Positions 43,624-52,661 of a DNA stretch of 64,000 nucleotides are shown here, piece after piece (within the stretch, counting starts at the first letter, position 1; each line of letters opens with the position of its first letter). A model generated the notes under the pieces. The model was not told the origin of the DNA. It searched no databases and worked only from the letters and a program-made list of their open reading frames with translations. This stretch comes from an uncultured Pelagimonas sp. (GTDB taxonomy: Bacteria; Pseudomonadota; Alphaproteobacteria; Rhodobacterales; Rhodobacteraceae). The stretch spans positions 248,001-312,000 of the forward strand of contig CANMPP010000002.1 of NCBI GenBank assembly GCA_947499735.1. Reading direction: 5' to 3'. The position numbers and the translations under genes are program-made.

Positions 43624-44456
43624 ACGGTGCCACACAATCCCGTCCCATCTTTCAACTGGATCGCGCCTTAAACACGTTTGGTGCATGGGTTCTGGCTGTA
43701 TTATGGCTATTGCCATTGGCCTATGCGGTTTGGACGGCGTTCCATCCCGGTGAATATGAAACGCGCTTTGACCTGTTTGCGCCGCTGACATTGGACAATT
43801 TCGCCGACGCCTGGTCGCAGGCACCCTTCGCGCGGTATTTCTTGAACACGGTGATGTTGGTAACGGGGATTGTCGCGGCGCAATTCTTTCTATGCACGTT
43901 AGCGGCCTATGCATTTGCGCGATTTACGTTCCCGGGAAAAGGCATTCTGTTTTCGCTTGTTCTTGTGCAGCTTTTGGTGATGCCTGACATTTTGATCGTC
44001 GAAAACTATCAAACGATGCGCAAACTTGGGTTGATTGACACGATCATGGCGATTGGACTGCCCTATGTGGCCTCCGGTTTTGGGATTTTTCTGCTGCGCC
44101 AAACCTTTATGACCGTCCCAAAAGAGCTGGACGAAGCCGCACGGGTCGAAGGATGCAGCTTTCTTGGCGTTCTGTGGCGCGTCTATATCCCACTGGCGAA
44201 ACCGACCTATCTGGCCTATGGCCTCGTTTCGGTCAGTGCGCATTGGAACAATTATGTCTGGCCGCTAATCATCACGAATTCGGTCGAAACACGCCCCCTG
44301 ACCGTGGGCCTGTCCATTTTTGCGGTCACGGATAGCGGTATTCAGTGGTCGATCATCAACGCGGCGACATTGATGACATCAGGCCCGCTGTTAATCGCCT
44401 TTCTTCTCTTCCAACGCCAGTTCGTTCAAAGCTTTATGCGGGCGGGCATCAAATAA
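43620..44456 (+). CDS. ugpE: ABC sugar/glycerol-phosphate permease, UgpE-like
   Basis: 278 residues from ATG 43620, which overlaps the preceding stop by four bases; an in-frame upstream start lies within ugpA. Six membrane helices (first about 20-40, FGAWVLAVLWLLPLAYAVW) and an EAA loop ELDEAARVEGCSFLGVLWRVYIPLAKP. Partner of UgpA. Followed after 16 bases by the TIM-barrel gene, preceded by AAGGAG. Confidence 0.92.
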   Translation: MNGATQSRPIFQLDRALNTFGAWVLAVLWLLPLAYAVWTAFHPGEYETRFDLFAPLTLDNFADAWSQAPFARYFLNTVMLVTGIVAAQFFLCTLAAYAFARFTFPGKGILFSLVLVQLLVMPDILIVENYQTMRKLGLIDTIMAIGLPYVASGFGIFLLRQTFMTVPKELDEAARVEGCSFLGVLWRVYIPLAKPTYLAYGLVSVSAHWNNYVWPLIITNSVETRPLTVGLSIFAVTDSGIQWSIINAATLMTSGPLLIAFLLFQRQFVQSFMRAGIK

Positions 44457-44472
44457 TCCAAAGGAGACAAAG

Positions 44473-45291
44473 ATGTCTGACCTCCCAGTTTTTGGCGCAG
44501 CCATGTCATTGGATAAGTTCGATACGTTCCGTGACATGATGTTTGATATGGATCGGGATCTGGAATTGCAGGACTTTCACGCGCCTGCTTTCTTGGATGG
44601 CGATATGGAGCCGCTTATTGATCGAGCGCGCAAAGCGTTAGATGGCTATCAGGGTCGCCATGGCATTCACGGCCCATTCTGGGATCTGCCCTTGGCCACT
44701 TGGGATCCGCAGATCCGCAACGTGATCCATGATCGGATGTTCAAAGCCTTGGATGTCTGCGAGGCGCTGGGCAGCACGCATATGGTTGTGCACAGCCCAT
44801 ATTTGGAATGGGATCACAACAATATCCTGAATTATCCGGGCGCACGCGACGGTATTTTCGAACGTTTCCACAAAACAATGACGCCGATTGTGAAGCGCGC
44901 CGAACAGGTCGGTACGACTTTAGTTCTGGAAAATGTCGGTGACATTGATCCGTATTTTCGTGTCGAATTGGCCGCTAGTTTTCAATCTGATGCGTTCAAA
45001 GTGTCTATAGATACGGGGCATGCACATTACGCACATGGCAGCCGTGGTGCACCGCCTGTGGATTACTTTGTCAAAGCCGCTGGAAATGCATTGGGCCATA
45101 TCCATTTGCAAGATGCTGATGGCTACGCCGATCGCCATTGGGCTTTGGGCGATGGTACCGTGCTGTGGCGCAGTGTGTTTGCCGCACTTGCCCAGCTGGA
45201 CAGCAAACCACGGCTTATTATCGAAGTCTTTAATGAAGAGGCCATTCGCCGTTCCGCGCGTTTCTTGCAGGAAAATGGCCTCGCGCAATAG
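44473..45291 (+). CDS. Sugar phosphate isomerase/epimerase-like TIM-barrel protein
   Basis: 272 residues, RBS AAGGAGA upstream. Xylose-isomerase-like TIM barrel (AP-endonuclease 2 superfamily): LELQDFHAPAFLD, GIHGPFWDLPLATWDP, LVLENVGDIDP, VSIDTGHAHYAH, GHIHLQDADGYADRHWALGDG and LIIEVFNEEAIRRSARFL place Glu/Asp/His metal ligands at the usual strand ends. Cytoplasmic. Last gene of the Ugp-type operon, so it probably acts on the imported compound; whether it isomerises, epimerises or hydrolyses cannot be told. Terminator follows. Confidence 0.88.
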   Translation: MSDLPVFGAAMSLDKFDTFRDMMFDMDRDLELQDFHAPAFLDGDMEPLIDRARKALDGYQGRHGIHGPFWDLPLATWDPQIRNVIHDRMFKALDVCEALGSTHMVVHSPYLEWDHNNILNYPGARDGIFERFHKTMTPIVKRAEQVGTTLVLENVGDIDPYFRVELAASFQSDAFKVSIDTGHAHYAHGSRGAPPVDYFVKAAGNALGHIHLQDADGYADRHWALGDGTVLWRSVFAALAQLDSKPRLIIEVFNEEAIRRSARFLQENGLAQ

Positions 45292-45318
45292 GCCTACAAA
45301 TCATCAATGATCACAATG

Positions 45319-45343
45319 CCGACCGTGTCTTGCACATGGTCGG
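45319..45343 (+). terminator. Hairpin ending the Ugp-type operon
   Basis: CCGACCGTGT (45319-45328) pairs with ACATGGTCGG (45334-45343) with one G-T pair and a CTTGC loop, followed by TTTAAAC. It lies 28 bases past the stop. Confidence 0.6.
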
Positions 45344-45383
45344 TTTAAACCTGCTATGTCGCTGCTGCTGTTAACTGCCGAAT

Positions 45384-45989
45384 TTAAAGGTGGTAGGTCT
45401 TACGCGCACGAAGAATACCTTTGCGGCGGGCCTGATAGGCGCGCAGGATCGGCAGTGATGTGAAATACCCAACCAAGCCAAACAATATACCGGGTATAAG
45501 ACCACCGATCAGGTAGGGGTAAAATACGTTGTCGAAGAACGCATGTAGATAGCCCCAATGGGTCGGACCGCCCGTGAACAATGCGATGACATTGTGATGC
45601 AAATCACCAAAAGCATGACTGAATTGCGCACCAACAGGGGGGCCGTGATGGGCCCGCATGCCAAGAACCCAACGCCCTAGGTTCAAAGACACTGCACCGA
45701 TTGCAAAGAACGTAAGCGGATTGCCGACAAAGGTTGCCAAAATGGCGGCAACGACATTGGCACGCAATACGATCGCAAACAGGGCTGCGATTAGAAAATG
45801 CAGGCCGAAGAAGGGCGAGAATGTCACGAAAAACCCGATAAAGATGCCAAGGGCAATTTTTTCCGGCGTATCTGGCAATCGGTGTACCCGGTGCTTGATA
45901 TACTGCGCTGCACGGGCCCATCCGCCACGAGGCCAAACGGATTCGCGCAATGTCTGCCAAGTCGTGCGTTTGTTACGCCGTTTGAACAA
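45384..45989 (-). CDS. DUF2062 domain membrane protein
   Basis: 201 residues. The DUF2062 core is clear: PEKIALGIFIGFFVTFSPFFGLHFLIAALFAIVLRANVVAAILATFVGNPLTFFAIGAVSLNLGRWVLG, followed by a C-terminal helix PYLIGGLIPGILFGLVGYF and a basic tail. The N terminus is basic and cytoplasmic. Function is not established. It follows the RSH gene by 24 bases, an order common in Rhodobacteraceae. Confidence 0.92.
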   Translation of the reverse strand: MFKRRNKRTTWQTLRESVWPRGGWARAAQYIKHRVHRLPDTPEKIALGIFIGFFVTFSPFFGLHFLIAALFAIVLRANVVAAILATFVGNPLTFFAIGAVSLNLGRWVLGMRAHHGPPVGAQFSHAFGDLHHNVIALFTGGPTHWGYLHAFFDNVFYPYLIGGLIPGILFGLVGYFTSLPILRAYQARRKGILRARKTYHL

Positions 45990-46013
45990 TCCGGGTCTTC
46001 CTTTTTCGCGACG

Positions 46014-48158
46014 CTATTCAGCCGCAGCAGGTTGGGTCAGATCCAAAGATGGATCGCGTCGCCGTTCAACCGTTGCTACATTACTTTCAGCGTCCAAAAC
46101 AGACATAGTAGAATGCAGGTGCTCTGCATCACTTACATCTATATCCATCTGTAATCTGTAAAAATCAGGTTTCCGGTCTATAAATGTTAGGTCCGAGATA
46201 TTCGCTTCTCGCTCGCCAATCAATGTGCAAATTCGCCCCAGCACCCCCGCATCATTGCCGATTGTCATGTCCAAAGACACGGTATAAGTCGCGGGGTGTT
46301 TACCCTCAGCCCATTGTAAATCCAACCAATCCCGAGATTCGTTATGAGCATGCCCAAGCGCGGTGCAATCAATCGCATGCACTTGGACACCTTTGCCGGG
46401 ATGGGCCAGCCCAACAATTCGTTCCCCTGGAAGGGGTTGGCAGCAAGGTGCGCGTGTAAATCCCTGCCCATGCTTCAGGCCGACAACTGCGCGACGTTCT
46501 TCAACCTCTGCAACCTTTTGTGCCGGCAGATCAGGGTAAACCGACTGTACAACATCGCGGGCTGAAATTTCGGCGCTGCCGATGCGGGCCATCAATTCCA
46601 CGGGTGATTCCACACGCATGGTTTGGGCGGCTTTTTCCAGCATTTTATCGGTTAAAGTTTTTCCGGCATTTTCGAAGGCGGCTCTGGCCAGTTCATGACC
46701 TAGACGGGCGAACCGATCGCGATTCGCCTGTCTTAGGGATCGGCGAATGGTCGCTTTGGCCTTGCCGGTTGTTGCAATATCCAGCCATGTGGCCTGAGGG
46801 GTTTGCCCCTCAGCGGTCACGATCTCAACCGATTGGCCGTTTTTCAACCGCGTCCACAGAGGTACGCGAAGCCCATCAACCTTTGCGCCCACGCATGCGG
46901 ATCCGATTCTTGTATGGATGGCATAGGCGAAATCCAACGGTGTTGCGCCCTTGGGCAGTTTGACCACGGCCCCTTTGGGCGTGAAGCAAAACACCTTATC
47001 CGAATACATTTCCAGTTTGACGGTTTCTAGGAAACCTTCGTGATCCTCGTCATCATGATCTAATTGTTCCGTCAGTGACGAAATCCATCGTGCAGGATCA
47101 ACCGCAAATGGGTTTTCGGAGCGCACCCCGTCGCGATAGGACCAATGTGCGGCCACACCGGTTTCGGCGACATCATGCATCTGACGGGTGCGAATTTGTA
47201 CCTCAACCCGTTTGCCGTCTCGGCCGGAAACGGTGGTGTGAATCGAGCGGTAGCCGTTGGATTTCGGCTGGCTGATATAATCCTTGAACCGTCCCGGCAC
47301 GGCGCGCCAGCGACTGTGGATCAGCCCGAGTGCGGTGTAGCACTCTGCTTCGCTCCGTGTGATTACACGAAAGCCATAGATGTCGGACAGGCGTGAAAAA
47401 CCGACATTCTTGTCCTGCATTTTGCGCCAGATCGAATACGGCTTTTTGGCGCGACCAAACACTTGCGCATCAATGCCTTCTTTTTCCAGCTCGGCGCGCA
47501 TATCCGATGTGATGCGGTGCACCACATCGCCCGTTTCCTTTTGCAAAAGGATAAAACGGCGAATAATCGATGAACGCCCTTCAGGATTGATCACGCGAAA
47601 AGATAGATCTTCCAGCTCTTCGCGCATCCATTGCATGCCCATGCGCCCAGCGAGAGGGGCATAGATATCCATGGTTTCGCGGGCTTTTTGCAGCTGCTTT
47701 TCGGCCCGCATAGCGCGGATCGTGCGCATATTGTGTAGCCGGTCCGCCAACTTGACCAGGATCACGCGCAAATCGCGCGACATGGCCATGAACAATTTGC
47801 GAAAGTTTTCGGCCTGTTTGGTTTCCGTGCTCGACAGCTGCAGATTGGTCAGCTTGGTCACGCCATCGACGAGATCGGCAACCTCGGTTCCAAAACGTTT
47901 TGCGACATCACTATAGGTTGACCGGGTGTCTTCAATAGTGTCGTGCAACAGGGCTGTAATGATCGTCGCATCATCCAGTGATTGCTCGGTCAAAATAGCA
48001 GCCACGGCGGCGGGATGCGTGAAATACGGTTCGCCAGATTTGCGAAACTGTCCTTCATGCATCTCGCGGCCATATTCATAGGCTTCGCGGATTAGATCAG
48101 CGTTTGTCTTCGGATTGTAATTGCGCACCAACGCAATGAGGTCTTCGGCTGCAATCAT
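46014..48158 (-). CDS. Bifunctional (p)ppGpp synthetase/hydrolase, RelA/SpoT (Rsh)
   Basis: 714 residues from ATG 48158 (a TTG three bases earlier is less likely; AGG lies five to six bases upstream). N-terminal HD hydrolase with HPAAVAAILTEQSLDDATIITALLHDTIEDT (His72-Asp73), synthetase domain with YRSIHTTVSGRDGKRVEVQIRTRQMH and SDIYGFRVI, TGS domain with VFCFTPKGAVVKLPKGATPLDFAYAIHT, and a C-terminal ACT domain (about 635-705). The intact HD and RelA domains suggest both activities, so it is the single stringent-response enzyme expected in alphaproteobacteria. Downstream of rpoZ by 47 bases; omega subunit and ppGpp act together on RNA polymerase. Confidence 0.96.
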   Translation of the reverse strand: MIAAEDLIALVRNYNPKTNADLIREAYEYGREMHEGQFRKSGEPYFTHPAAVAAILTEQSLDDATIITALLHDTIEDTRSTYSDVAKRFGTEVADLVDGVTKLTNLQLSSTETKQAENFRKLFMAMSRDLRVILVKLADRLHNMRTIRAMRAEKQLQKARETMDIYAPLAGRMGMQWMREELEDLSFRVINPEGRSSIIRRFILLQKETGDVVHRITSDMRAELEKEGIDAQVFGRAKKPYSIWRKMQDKNVGFSRLSDIYGFRVITRSEAECYTALGLIHSRWRAVPGRFKDYISQPKSNGYRSIHTTVSGRDGKRVEVQIRTRQMHDVAETGVAAHWSYRDGVRSENPFAVDPARWISSLTEQLDHDDEDHEGFLETVKLEMYSDKVFCFTPKGAVVKLPKGATPLDFAYAIHTRIGSACVGAKVDGLRVPLWTRLKNGQSVEIVTAEGQTPQATWLDIATTGKAKATIRRSLRQANRDRFARLGHELARAAFENAGKTLTDKMLEKAAQTMRVESPVELMARIGSAEISARDVVQSVYPDLPAQKVAEVEERRAVVGLKHGQGFTRAPCCQPLPGERIVGLAHPGKGVQVHAIDCTALGHAHNESRDWLDLQWAEGKHPATYTVSLDMTIGNDAGVLGRICTLIGEREANISDLTFIDRKPDFYRLQMDIDVSDAEHLHSTMSVLDAESNVATVERRRDPSLDLTQPAAAE

Positions 48159-48205
48159 CAACGCCTACCTTGGCACCCGAGAGCAAGTGAGAGACCTGCC
48201 CTGTC

Positions 48206-48559
48206 TTAGCCTTGTCCTTGCGCTTCCATCAGGGCGCGCAGCAATTTTTCTTCTGACATATCGTCTTCTGCGGGTTTGTCGGCTTCGGCACCCATCAGAA
48301 TCGCCATTGAATCCTCTTCAGGTTCATCAACTTCGATCTGTGTTTGGTTGCTTTCGATCAGACGTTCACGCAGTTCGTCTGCAGATTGTGTTTCTTCTGC
48401 AATCTCACGCAGGGCAACAACAGGGTTTTTGTCGTTGTCGCGATCAACAGTAATAGCTGAACCGGCAGAAACTTCACGTGCACGATGTGCTGCGAGCATC
48501 ACCAGCTCGAAACGGTTCGGGACTTTATCTACGCAGTCTTCAACTGTAACGCGGGCCAT
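48206..48559 (-). CDS. rpoZ: DNA-directed RNA polymerase omega subunit
   Basis: 117 residues from ATG 48559 ([34 protein letters not shown]), with AAGGATAGAG upstream; the longer open frame extends into non-coding DNA. The core omega domain covers about 1-70 ([22 protein letters not shown]); the tail is very acidic, as in other alphaproteobacteria. Operonic with the RSH gene. Confidence 0.95.
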   Translation of the reverse strand: MARVTVEDCVDKVPNRFELVMLAAHRAREVSAGSAITVDRDNDKNPVVALREIAEETQSADELRERLIESNQTQIEVDEPEEDSMAILMGAEADKPAEDDMSEEKLLRALMEAQGQG

Positions 48560-49334
48560 GACGCACTCTATCCTTGCTGAACATATCAGAAAGTCGCAAT
48601 CTAGACCTCTATTGTCGAGAATACAAGCTGCAAAGCTAAGCGGATCATGAAAATCTGAAGGAGAGGTTTGTAAAGTTTTTGCGGCTTTGCGGCTTTTCAA
48701 ATGTGATTGAATTGTGCGGATTCGAATCTGTTGCCAATTTATTGTGCATCTATGGTGAATCTTTCATGTGAAGTACGTTTTCAATCTTGAGTCTGTGCTA
48801 AGTATTAATGCTAAAGTAGCCTGTTTTGAGTATTATTGTTGCGTTTCCCACACAGGTTGAAAGAAAAACGCAACGTAACTCGGGGTTTTTCTAGCCGTTG
48901 CTAGAGGCTCATCTCTGCGTTTTTGGATGTGTTTTTGAAAACTGTTGGCAGCGACATAGCAATTTGTCGGCAATCGCGATGAAACTTATCGCGCGTAAAT
49001 ATTCGGACCAAAAGGGCCGTATTGCTTTGAATAAGCGATCTAGTTGTAGGAAAATAAAGTGTTTTGTTTCCATTCTGCATGATTTCGGGTTTTTATTTGT
49101 ATGCAAATAATGTGCGGAATGTTGCAGGTAGAAGCGAAAATTCGCTTCACCGGGTTTGCACCTTGCCGCATTTGGGCGTACACTTATAACGAGTTAGTGC
49201 AACACCCGGTTCCCGTATGTGTTGGCTTGAATAGGATAATTTTTATACTATTGTCTCTGTCTACTTGAGTTCGCGACCCCACACACACTTCACTCACGGA
49301 TCTATTGCGAGCTCATTTGTCGAAAGGAAATTTG
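48560..49334. other. Long AT-rich, structured intergenic region between rpoZ and the NYN gene
   Basis: About 775 bp without a convincing gene. Seen: inverted repeat GTTGCGTTT / AAACGCAAC (48838-48846, 48866-48874); palindrome GAAGCGAA-AA-TTCGCTTC (49131-49148); a 62-base near-perfect hairpin ACCGGGTTTGCAC (49149-49161) with GTGCAACACCCGGT (49197-49210), one bulged base. A 43-residue open frame from ATG 48980 lacks an RBS. Both divergent promoters must lie here, but the length and structures could also hold a small RNA. Confidence 0.6.
49222..49249 (+). promoter_or_regulatory. Candidate sigma-70 promoter for the NYN gene
   Basis: TTGGCT (49222-49227) and TATACT (49244-49249) with a 16-base spacer, 85 bases upstream of the ATG. 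It follows directly after the 49149-49210 hairpin. Confidence 0.45.
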
Positions 49335-49904
49335 ATGTTTTACAAAGACGAACGGCTTGCGCTGTTCATTGACGGCTCAAATCTATATGCCGCAGCAAAA
49401 TCGTTGGAATTTGATATCGATTATAAGCTGCTGCGTCAGGAATTTGCGCGTCGTGGTAAGATGGTGCGTGCTTTTTACTATACAGCACTTTTAGAAAACG
49501 ATGAATATTCTCCCATTCGCCCGCTTGTTGATTGGCTGAACTATAACGGCTTCACGATGGTGACCAAACCGGCCAAGGAATATACCGACAGCCAGGGTCG
49601 CCGTAAGGTGAAAGGCAATATGGATATCGAACTGTCCGTAGATGCTATGGAGCTTGCCCCACGGGTTGACCATATCGTTCTCTTCTCTGGTGATGGCGAC
49701 TTCCGTCCACTGGTTGCGGCGCTGCAACGCCAAGGCGTGCGCGTTTCTGTTGTCTCGACCATCCGCAGCCAACCGCCAATGATTGCGGACGAACTGCGCC
49801 GTCAGGCAGACAATTTCATCGAACTTGATGAATTGCGCGAAGTTATCGGTCGCACACCACGCGAAACTCCGATGGAAGCAACTGTAGGCATGGCCGCAGG
49901 TTAA
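49335..49904 (+). CDS. NYN-domain (LabA/DUF88 type) protein
   Basis: 189 residues from ATG 49335, with GAAAGGAAA upstream; an in-frame start 30 bases earlier is unsupported. NYN/PIN-fold nuclease-like domain: LALFIDGSNLYAAAKSLEFDID (Asp near 13), VKGNMDIELSVDAMEL, VLFSGDGDFRPLVAALQRQGVRVSVVS and the closing LRRQADNFIELDEL. The conserved Asp residues match a metal-dependent RNase fold; substrates are not known for most members. Terminator downstream, so it is probably monocistronic. Confidence 0.92.
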   Translation: MFYKDERLALFIDGSNLYAAAKSLEFDIDYKLLRQEFARRGKMVRAFYYTALLENDEYSPIRPLVDWLNYNGFTMVTKPAKEYTDSQGRRKVKGNMDIELSVDAMELAPRVDHIVLFSGDGDFRPLVAALQRQGVRVSVVSTIRSQPPMIADELRRQADNFIELDELREVIGRTPRETPMEATVGMAAG

Positions 49905-49947
49905 GTTCTCAACCGGTTGGGAAGCCAACGTCCCACTGGTGTAAGAT

Positions 49948-49978
49948 AAAAGGCCTGGCCATTTGGCTGGGCCTTTTT
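49948..49978 (+). terminator. Intrinsic terminator after the NYN gene
   Basis: AAGGCCTGGCC and GGCTGGGCCTT form a stem with two wobble pairs and an ATTT loop, followed by T5-G-T3 on the + strand. Confidence 0.85.
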
Positions 49979-50119
49979 GTTTGCTGTGACAGGTTTTTAG
50001 TGCATTTCAGGCGCGGGGTCGCGACGAATACGTCTATGATGTGCAGTCGGGGTGGAAATCTTCTGCCACGCTGGATAGACCTGTGTCAGGAAGTATACAA
50101 AACAATGGTAGTTCCCTAA

Positions 50120-51082
50120 ATGACCACATGCGATGCCTCTTTAAAAGCGCCACTGACCATCTATCTCGCGGCCCCTCGTGGTTTTTGCGCAGGTGTAGAT
50201 CGTGCGATCAAAATTGTCGAAATGGCGCTCGAGAAATGGGGGGCACCGGTCTATGTGCGCCATGAAATCGTTCACAATAAATTCGTGGTGGACGGATTGC
50301 GCGATAAGGGCGCGGTTTTTGTAGAAGAACTGCATGAATGCCCGGATGATCGCCCCGTGATCTTTTCGGCACATGGTGTGCCCAAAGCCGTACCAGCTGC
50401 TGCTGCCAAACGCGAAATGGTCTATGTAGACGCGACATGCCCTTTGGTGTCCAAGGTCCATATCGAAGCTTCTCGGCATGCTGAGCAAGGGTTGCAAATG
50501 ATCATGATCGGGCATGCTGGTCATCCCGAGACGATCGGAACAATGGGGCAATTGCCAGAAGGCGAGGTCTTGTTGGTCGAAACCGTTGCAGATGTCGCCA
50601 AGGTTGAGGTGCGCGATCCCACCAAGCTGGCTTTTGTGACGCAAACGACCCTCTCGGTGGATGACACCAAGGATATCGTTGAAGCACTGAACGCGCGGTT
50701 TCCCCATATCATCGGTCCCCATAAAGAAGACATTTGCTATGCCACAACGAACCGGCAAGAAGCAGTTAAGGCGGTCGCGCCAGATTGTGATGCGCTGTTG
50801 GTTGTCGGTGCGCCGAATTCATCCAATTCAAAACGCTTGGTCGAAGTCGCCCGCAAGGCCGGGTGTAGCTATTCCCAACTTGTGCAGCGCGCGACTGATA
50901 TCGACTGGCGCGCACTAGAAGGGATCAAGCATCTGGGCGTAACCGCAGGCGCATCGGCCCCTGATGTGTTGATTAACGAAGTCATAGATGCCTTCCGCGC
51001 CCATTATGATGTCACAGTCGACATCGTTGAAACCGCACAAGAAAACGTTGAATTCAAAGTGCCACGGGTGTTGCGGAAGTAA
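50120..51082 (+). CDS. ispH: 4-hydroxy-3-methylbut-2-enyl diphosphate reductase
   Basis: 320 residues. Iron-sulfur enzyme of the non-mevalonate isoprenoid pathway, making IPP and DMAPP. Three cluster cysteines are visible: Cys23 in [13 protein letters not shown], one in [15 protein letters not shown] and one in [14 protein letters not shown]. Other hallmarks are [41 protein letters not shown] and [17 protein letters not shown]. The RBS is weak. Opens a run of closely spaced same-strand genes up to 53270. Confidence 0.97.
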   Translation: MTTCDASLKAPLTIYLAAPRGFCAGVDRAIKIVEMALEKWGAPVYVRHEIVHNKFVVDGLRDKGAVFVEELHECPDDRPVIFSAHGVPKAVPAAAAKREMVYVDATCPLVSKVHIEASRHAEQGLQMIMIGHAGHPETIGTMGQLPEGEVLLVETVADVAKVEVRDPTKLAFVTQTTLSVDDTKDIVEALNARFPHIIGPHKEDICYATTNRQEAVKAVAPDCDALLVVGAPNSSNSKRLVEVARKAGCSYSQLVQRATDIDWRALEGIKHLGVTAGASAPDVLINEVIDAFRAHYDVTVDIVETAQENVEFKVPRVLRK

Positions 51083-51130
51083 CTGATGGCCGTTAGCTGG
51101 TAACGCGCAGATTTCCTAGGAGGTGATGTT

Positions 51131-51550
51131 GTGTCCAATGTGTTGGTTCCAGAACTCGCAGTCTCTGATTGGATGATATCCCGAGATTTCTATTGTAAGA
51201 TTCTGGGGTTCACATGCCTGTATGATCGCCCCGAAGACGGATTTTGCTATCTCGGGCTGAACGGGGCTGAAATCATGTTGGACCAGATCGGCACAGGGCG
51301 TAGTTTTGATGACGGGCATTTGCCCGACAAACACCGGTTTGGCAAAGGCCTGAATATCCAGATCGAGGTCAAAACGATCGATTCTATGATATCCGCATTG
51401 GCAGCGGCCACGATTCCGCTGTTTCTGGAGGTCGAGGAAAAATGGTACCGCAATGAGGACTATGAAGAGGGTAATCGCCAATTTGTCGTAGCTGATCCCG
51501 ATGGCTATTTATTACGGTTCTTCGAATCCCTTGGAGCGCGGAAGTGCTAG
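51131..51550 (+). CDS. VOC-family protein, bleomycin-resistance/glyoxalase type
   Basis: 139 residues from GTG 51131, preceded by TAGGAGGTGAT, an unusually full match to the 16S anti-Shine-Dalgarno. Paired betaalphabetabetabeta modules: LVPELAVSDWMISRDFYCKILGFTCLYDRPEDGFCYLGLNGAEIMLDQ and NRQFVVADPDGYLLRFFESL. The pattern is closest to bleomycin-binding/fosfomycin-type VOC proteins, but no metal-site set can be confirmed. Lies 48 bases after ispH and 31 before a methyltransferase. Confidence 0.85.
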   Translation: MSNVLVPELAVSDWMISRDFYCKILGFTCLYDRPEDGFCYLGLNGAEIMLDQIGTGRSFDDGHLPDKHRFGKGLNIQIEVKTIDSMISALAAATIPLFLEVEEKWYRNEDYEEGNRQFVVADPDGYLLRFFESLGARKC

Positions 51551-51581
51551 CTCCGCGTGTTCTTTTGAAAGGCATTTCCTC

Positions 51582-52175
51582 ATGATCGACCCCGAAACCA
51601 TTGCCGTCTACGACGCGCGCGCAAAAGAATATGCCAAGCGTAACAATCGGAGCGAACCCTGGCACATGTTGGTGACCTTTCGCGATGCCATGCCCAAAGG
51701 GGGACATGTCTTGGATTTTGGGTGCGGACCCGGGGCGAGCGCGGCGCATTTGGTTGAATCCGGTTTGCACGTCGATGCATGGGATGCATCAGAACAAATG
51801 GTGGCTCTGGCTGCGCAAATTCCGGGTGTGACGGCCAAACATGCGGCGTTCGCGGATCTGGATGCGCAAGGGGTGTATGATGGGATTTGGGCGAATTTTT
51901 CGCTGTTGCATGCAGCGCGCGTTGACATGTCGGATCATCTGGCGGCTATTCGGGCGGCCTTAAAACCGGGTGGGTTGTTTCATATCGCCCTGAAAGAAGG
52001 CGAAAACGCCGCGCGGGATAGTCTTGGGCGGCAATATACCTATTACACGATCGACGAGCTCAGCGGGCTTTTGCTTGACGCCGGGCTGCAACCGGGCGAT
52101 TTCACCACCGGTGAAGAAGAAGGGCTGGACGGCACAATGGCGCGCTGGATTGCGACGCAGGCCCGTGCCATCTAG
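51582..52175 (+). CDS. Class I SAM-dependent methyltransferase
   Basis: 197 residues from ATG 51582. Motif I GGHVLDFGCGPGASAAHLVESG (about 42-63), motif II DAWDASEQMVALAAQIPG and motif IV-like GIWANFSLLHA, then ALKPGGLFHIALKEGE. Substrate unknown; the small size and FSLLHA...LKPGG pattern resemble ubiquinone/menaquinone-type or small-molecule methyltransferases. Longer in-frame starts exist in the VOC gene tail but are unlikely. Rib spacing to rnhA is 24 bases. Confidence 0.9.
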   Translation: MIDPETIAVYDARAKEYAKRNNRSEPWHMLVTFRDAMPKGGHVLDFGCGPGASAAHLVESGLHVDAWDASEQMVALAAQIPGVTAKHAAFADLDAQGVYDGIWANFSLLHAARVDMSDHLAAIRAALKPGGLFHIALKEGENAARDSLGRQYTYYTIDELSGLLLDAGLQPGDFTTGEEEGLDGTMARWIATQARAI

Positions 52176-52199
52176 CCCCACAAGCTGCGGGAAAAAGCG

Positions 52200-52658
52200 A
52201 TGCCAGATCTATATGCCTATACTGATGGGGCCTGCTCGGGCAATCCGGGTCCCGGTGGCTGGGGTGTTTTGCTGCTGGCCAAAGATGGCGATACGGTCTT
52301 GAAGGAACGCACGCTTGAAGGTGGCGAAGCCGCCACCACCAACAACCGCATGGAATTGATGGCCGCAATCATGGCGCTGGAAACATTGGCAAGCGCCAGC
52401 AAGATCACTGTGGTCACCGACAGCGCCTATGTGAAAAACGGCGTGACCGGCTGGATCCATGGGTGGAAACGCAATGGTTGGAAAACCTCGGCCAAAAAAC
52501 CGGTCAAGAATGATGACCTGTGGAAACGACTGGATGCGGCGCAAGAGCGGCATCAGGTGACATGGGAGTGGATCAAAGGTCATGCCGGCCACGAGGAAAA
52601 CGAACGCGCTGACGAGCTGGCCCGTGCTGGCATGGCGCCCTTTAAGTCCGGCAATTGA
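52200..52658 (+). CDS. rnhA: Ribonuclease HI
   Basis: 152 residues. Degrades the RNA of RNA-DNA hybrids. Catalytic acidic residues are seen at Asp9 in [16 protein letters not shown], Glu52 in [11 protein letters not shown] and Asp74 in [11 protein letters not shown], with the His and last Asp in [15 protein letters not shown]. Includes the basic protrusion [20 protein letters not shown]. In a tight run ispH-VOC-methyltransferase-rnhA-TRIC, three bases from the next start. Confidence 0.96.
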   Translation: MPDLYAYTDGACSGNPGPGGWGVLLLAKDGDTVLKERTLEGGEAATTNNRMELMAAIMALETLASASKITVVTDSAYVKNGVTGWIHGWKRNGWKTSAKKPVKNDDLWKRLDAAQERHQVTWEWIKGHAGHEENERADELARAGMAPFKSGN

Positions 52659-52661
52659 GTC

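Noticed and set aside
48717-48733. tRNA-like T-loop sequence GGATTCGAATCTG
   Set aside because: No D-arm, anticodon arm or acceptor stem can be built around it.
48898-49110. 70-residue frame inside the rpoZ-NYN gap
   Set aside because: No RBS at its start or at the inner ATG 48980, a composition of random AT-rich DNA, and an overlapping open frame on the other strand.
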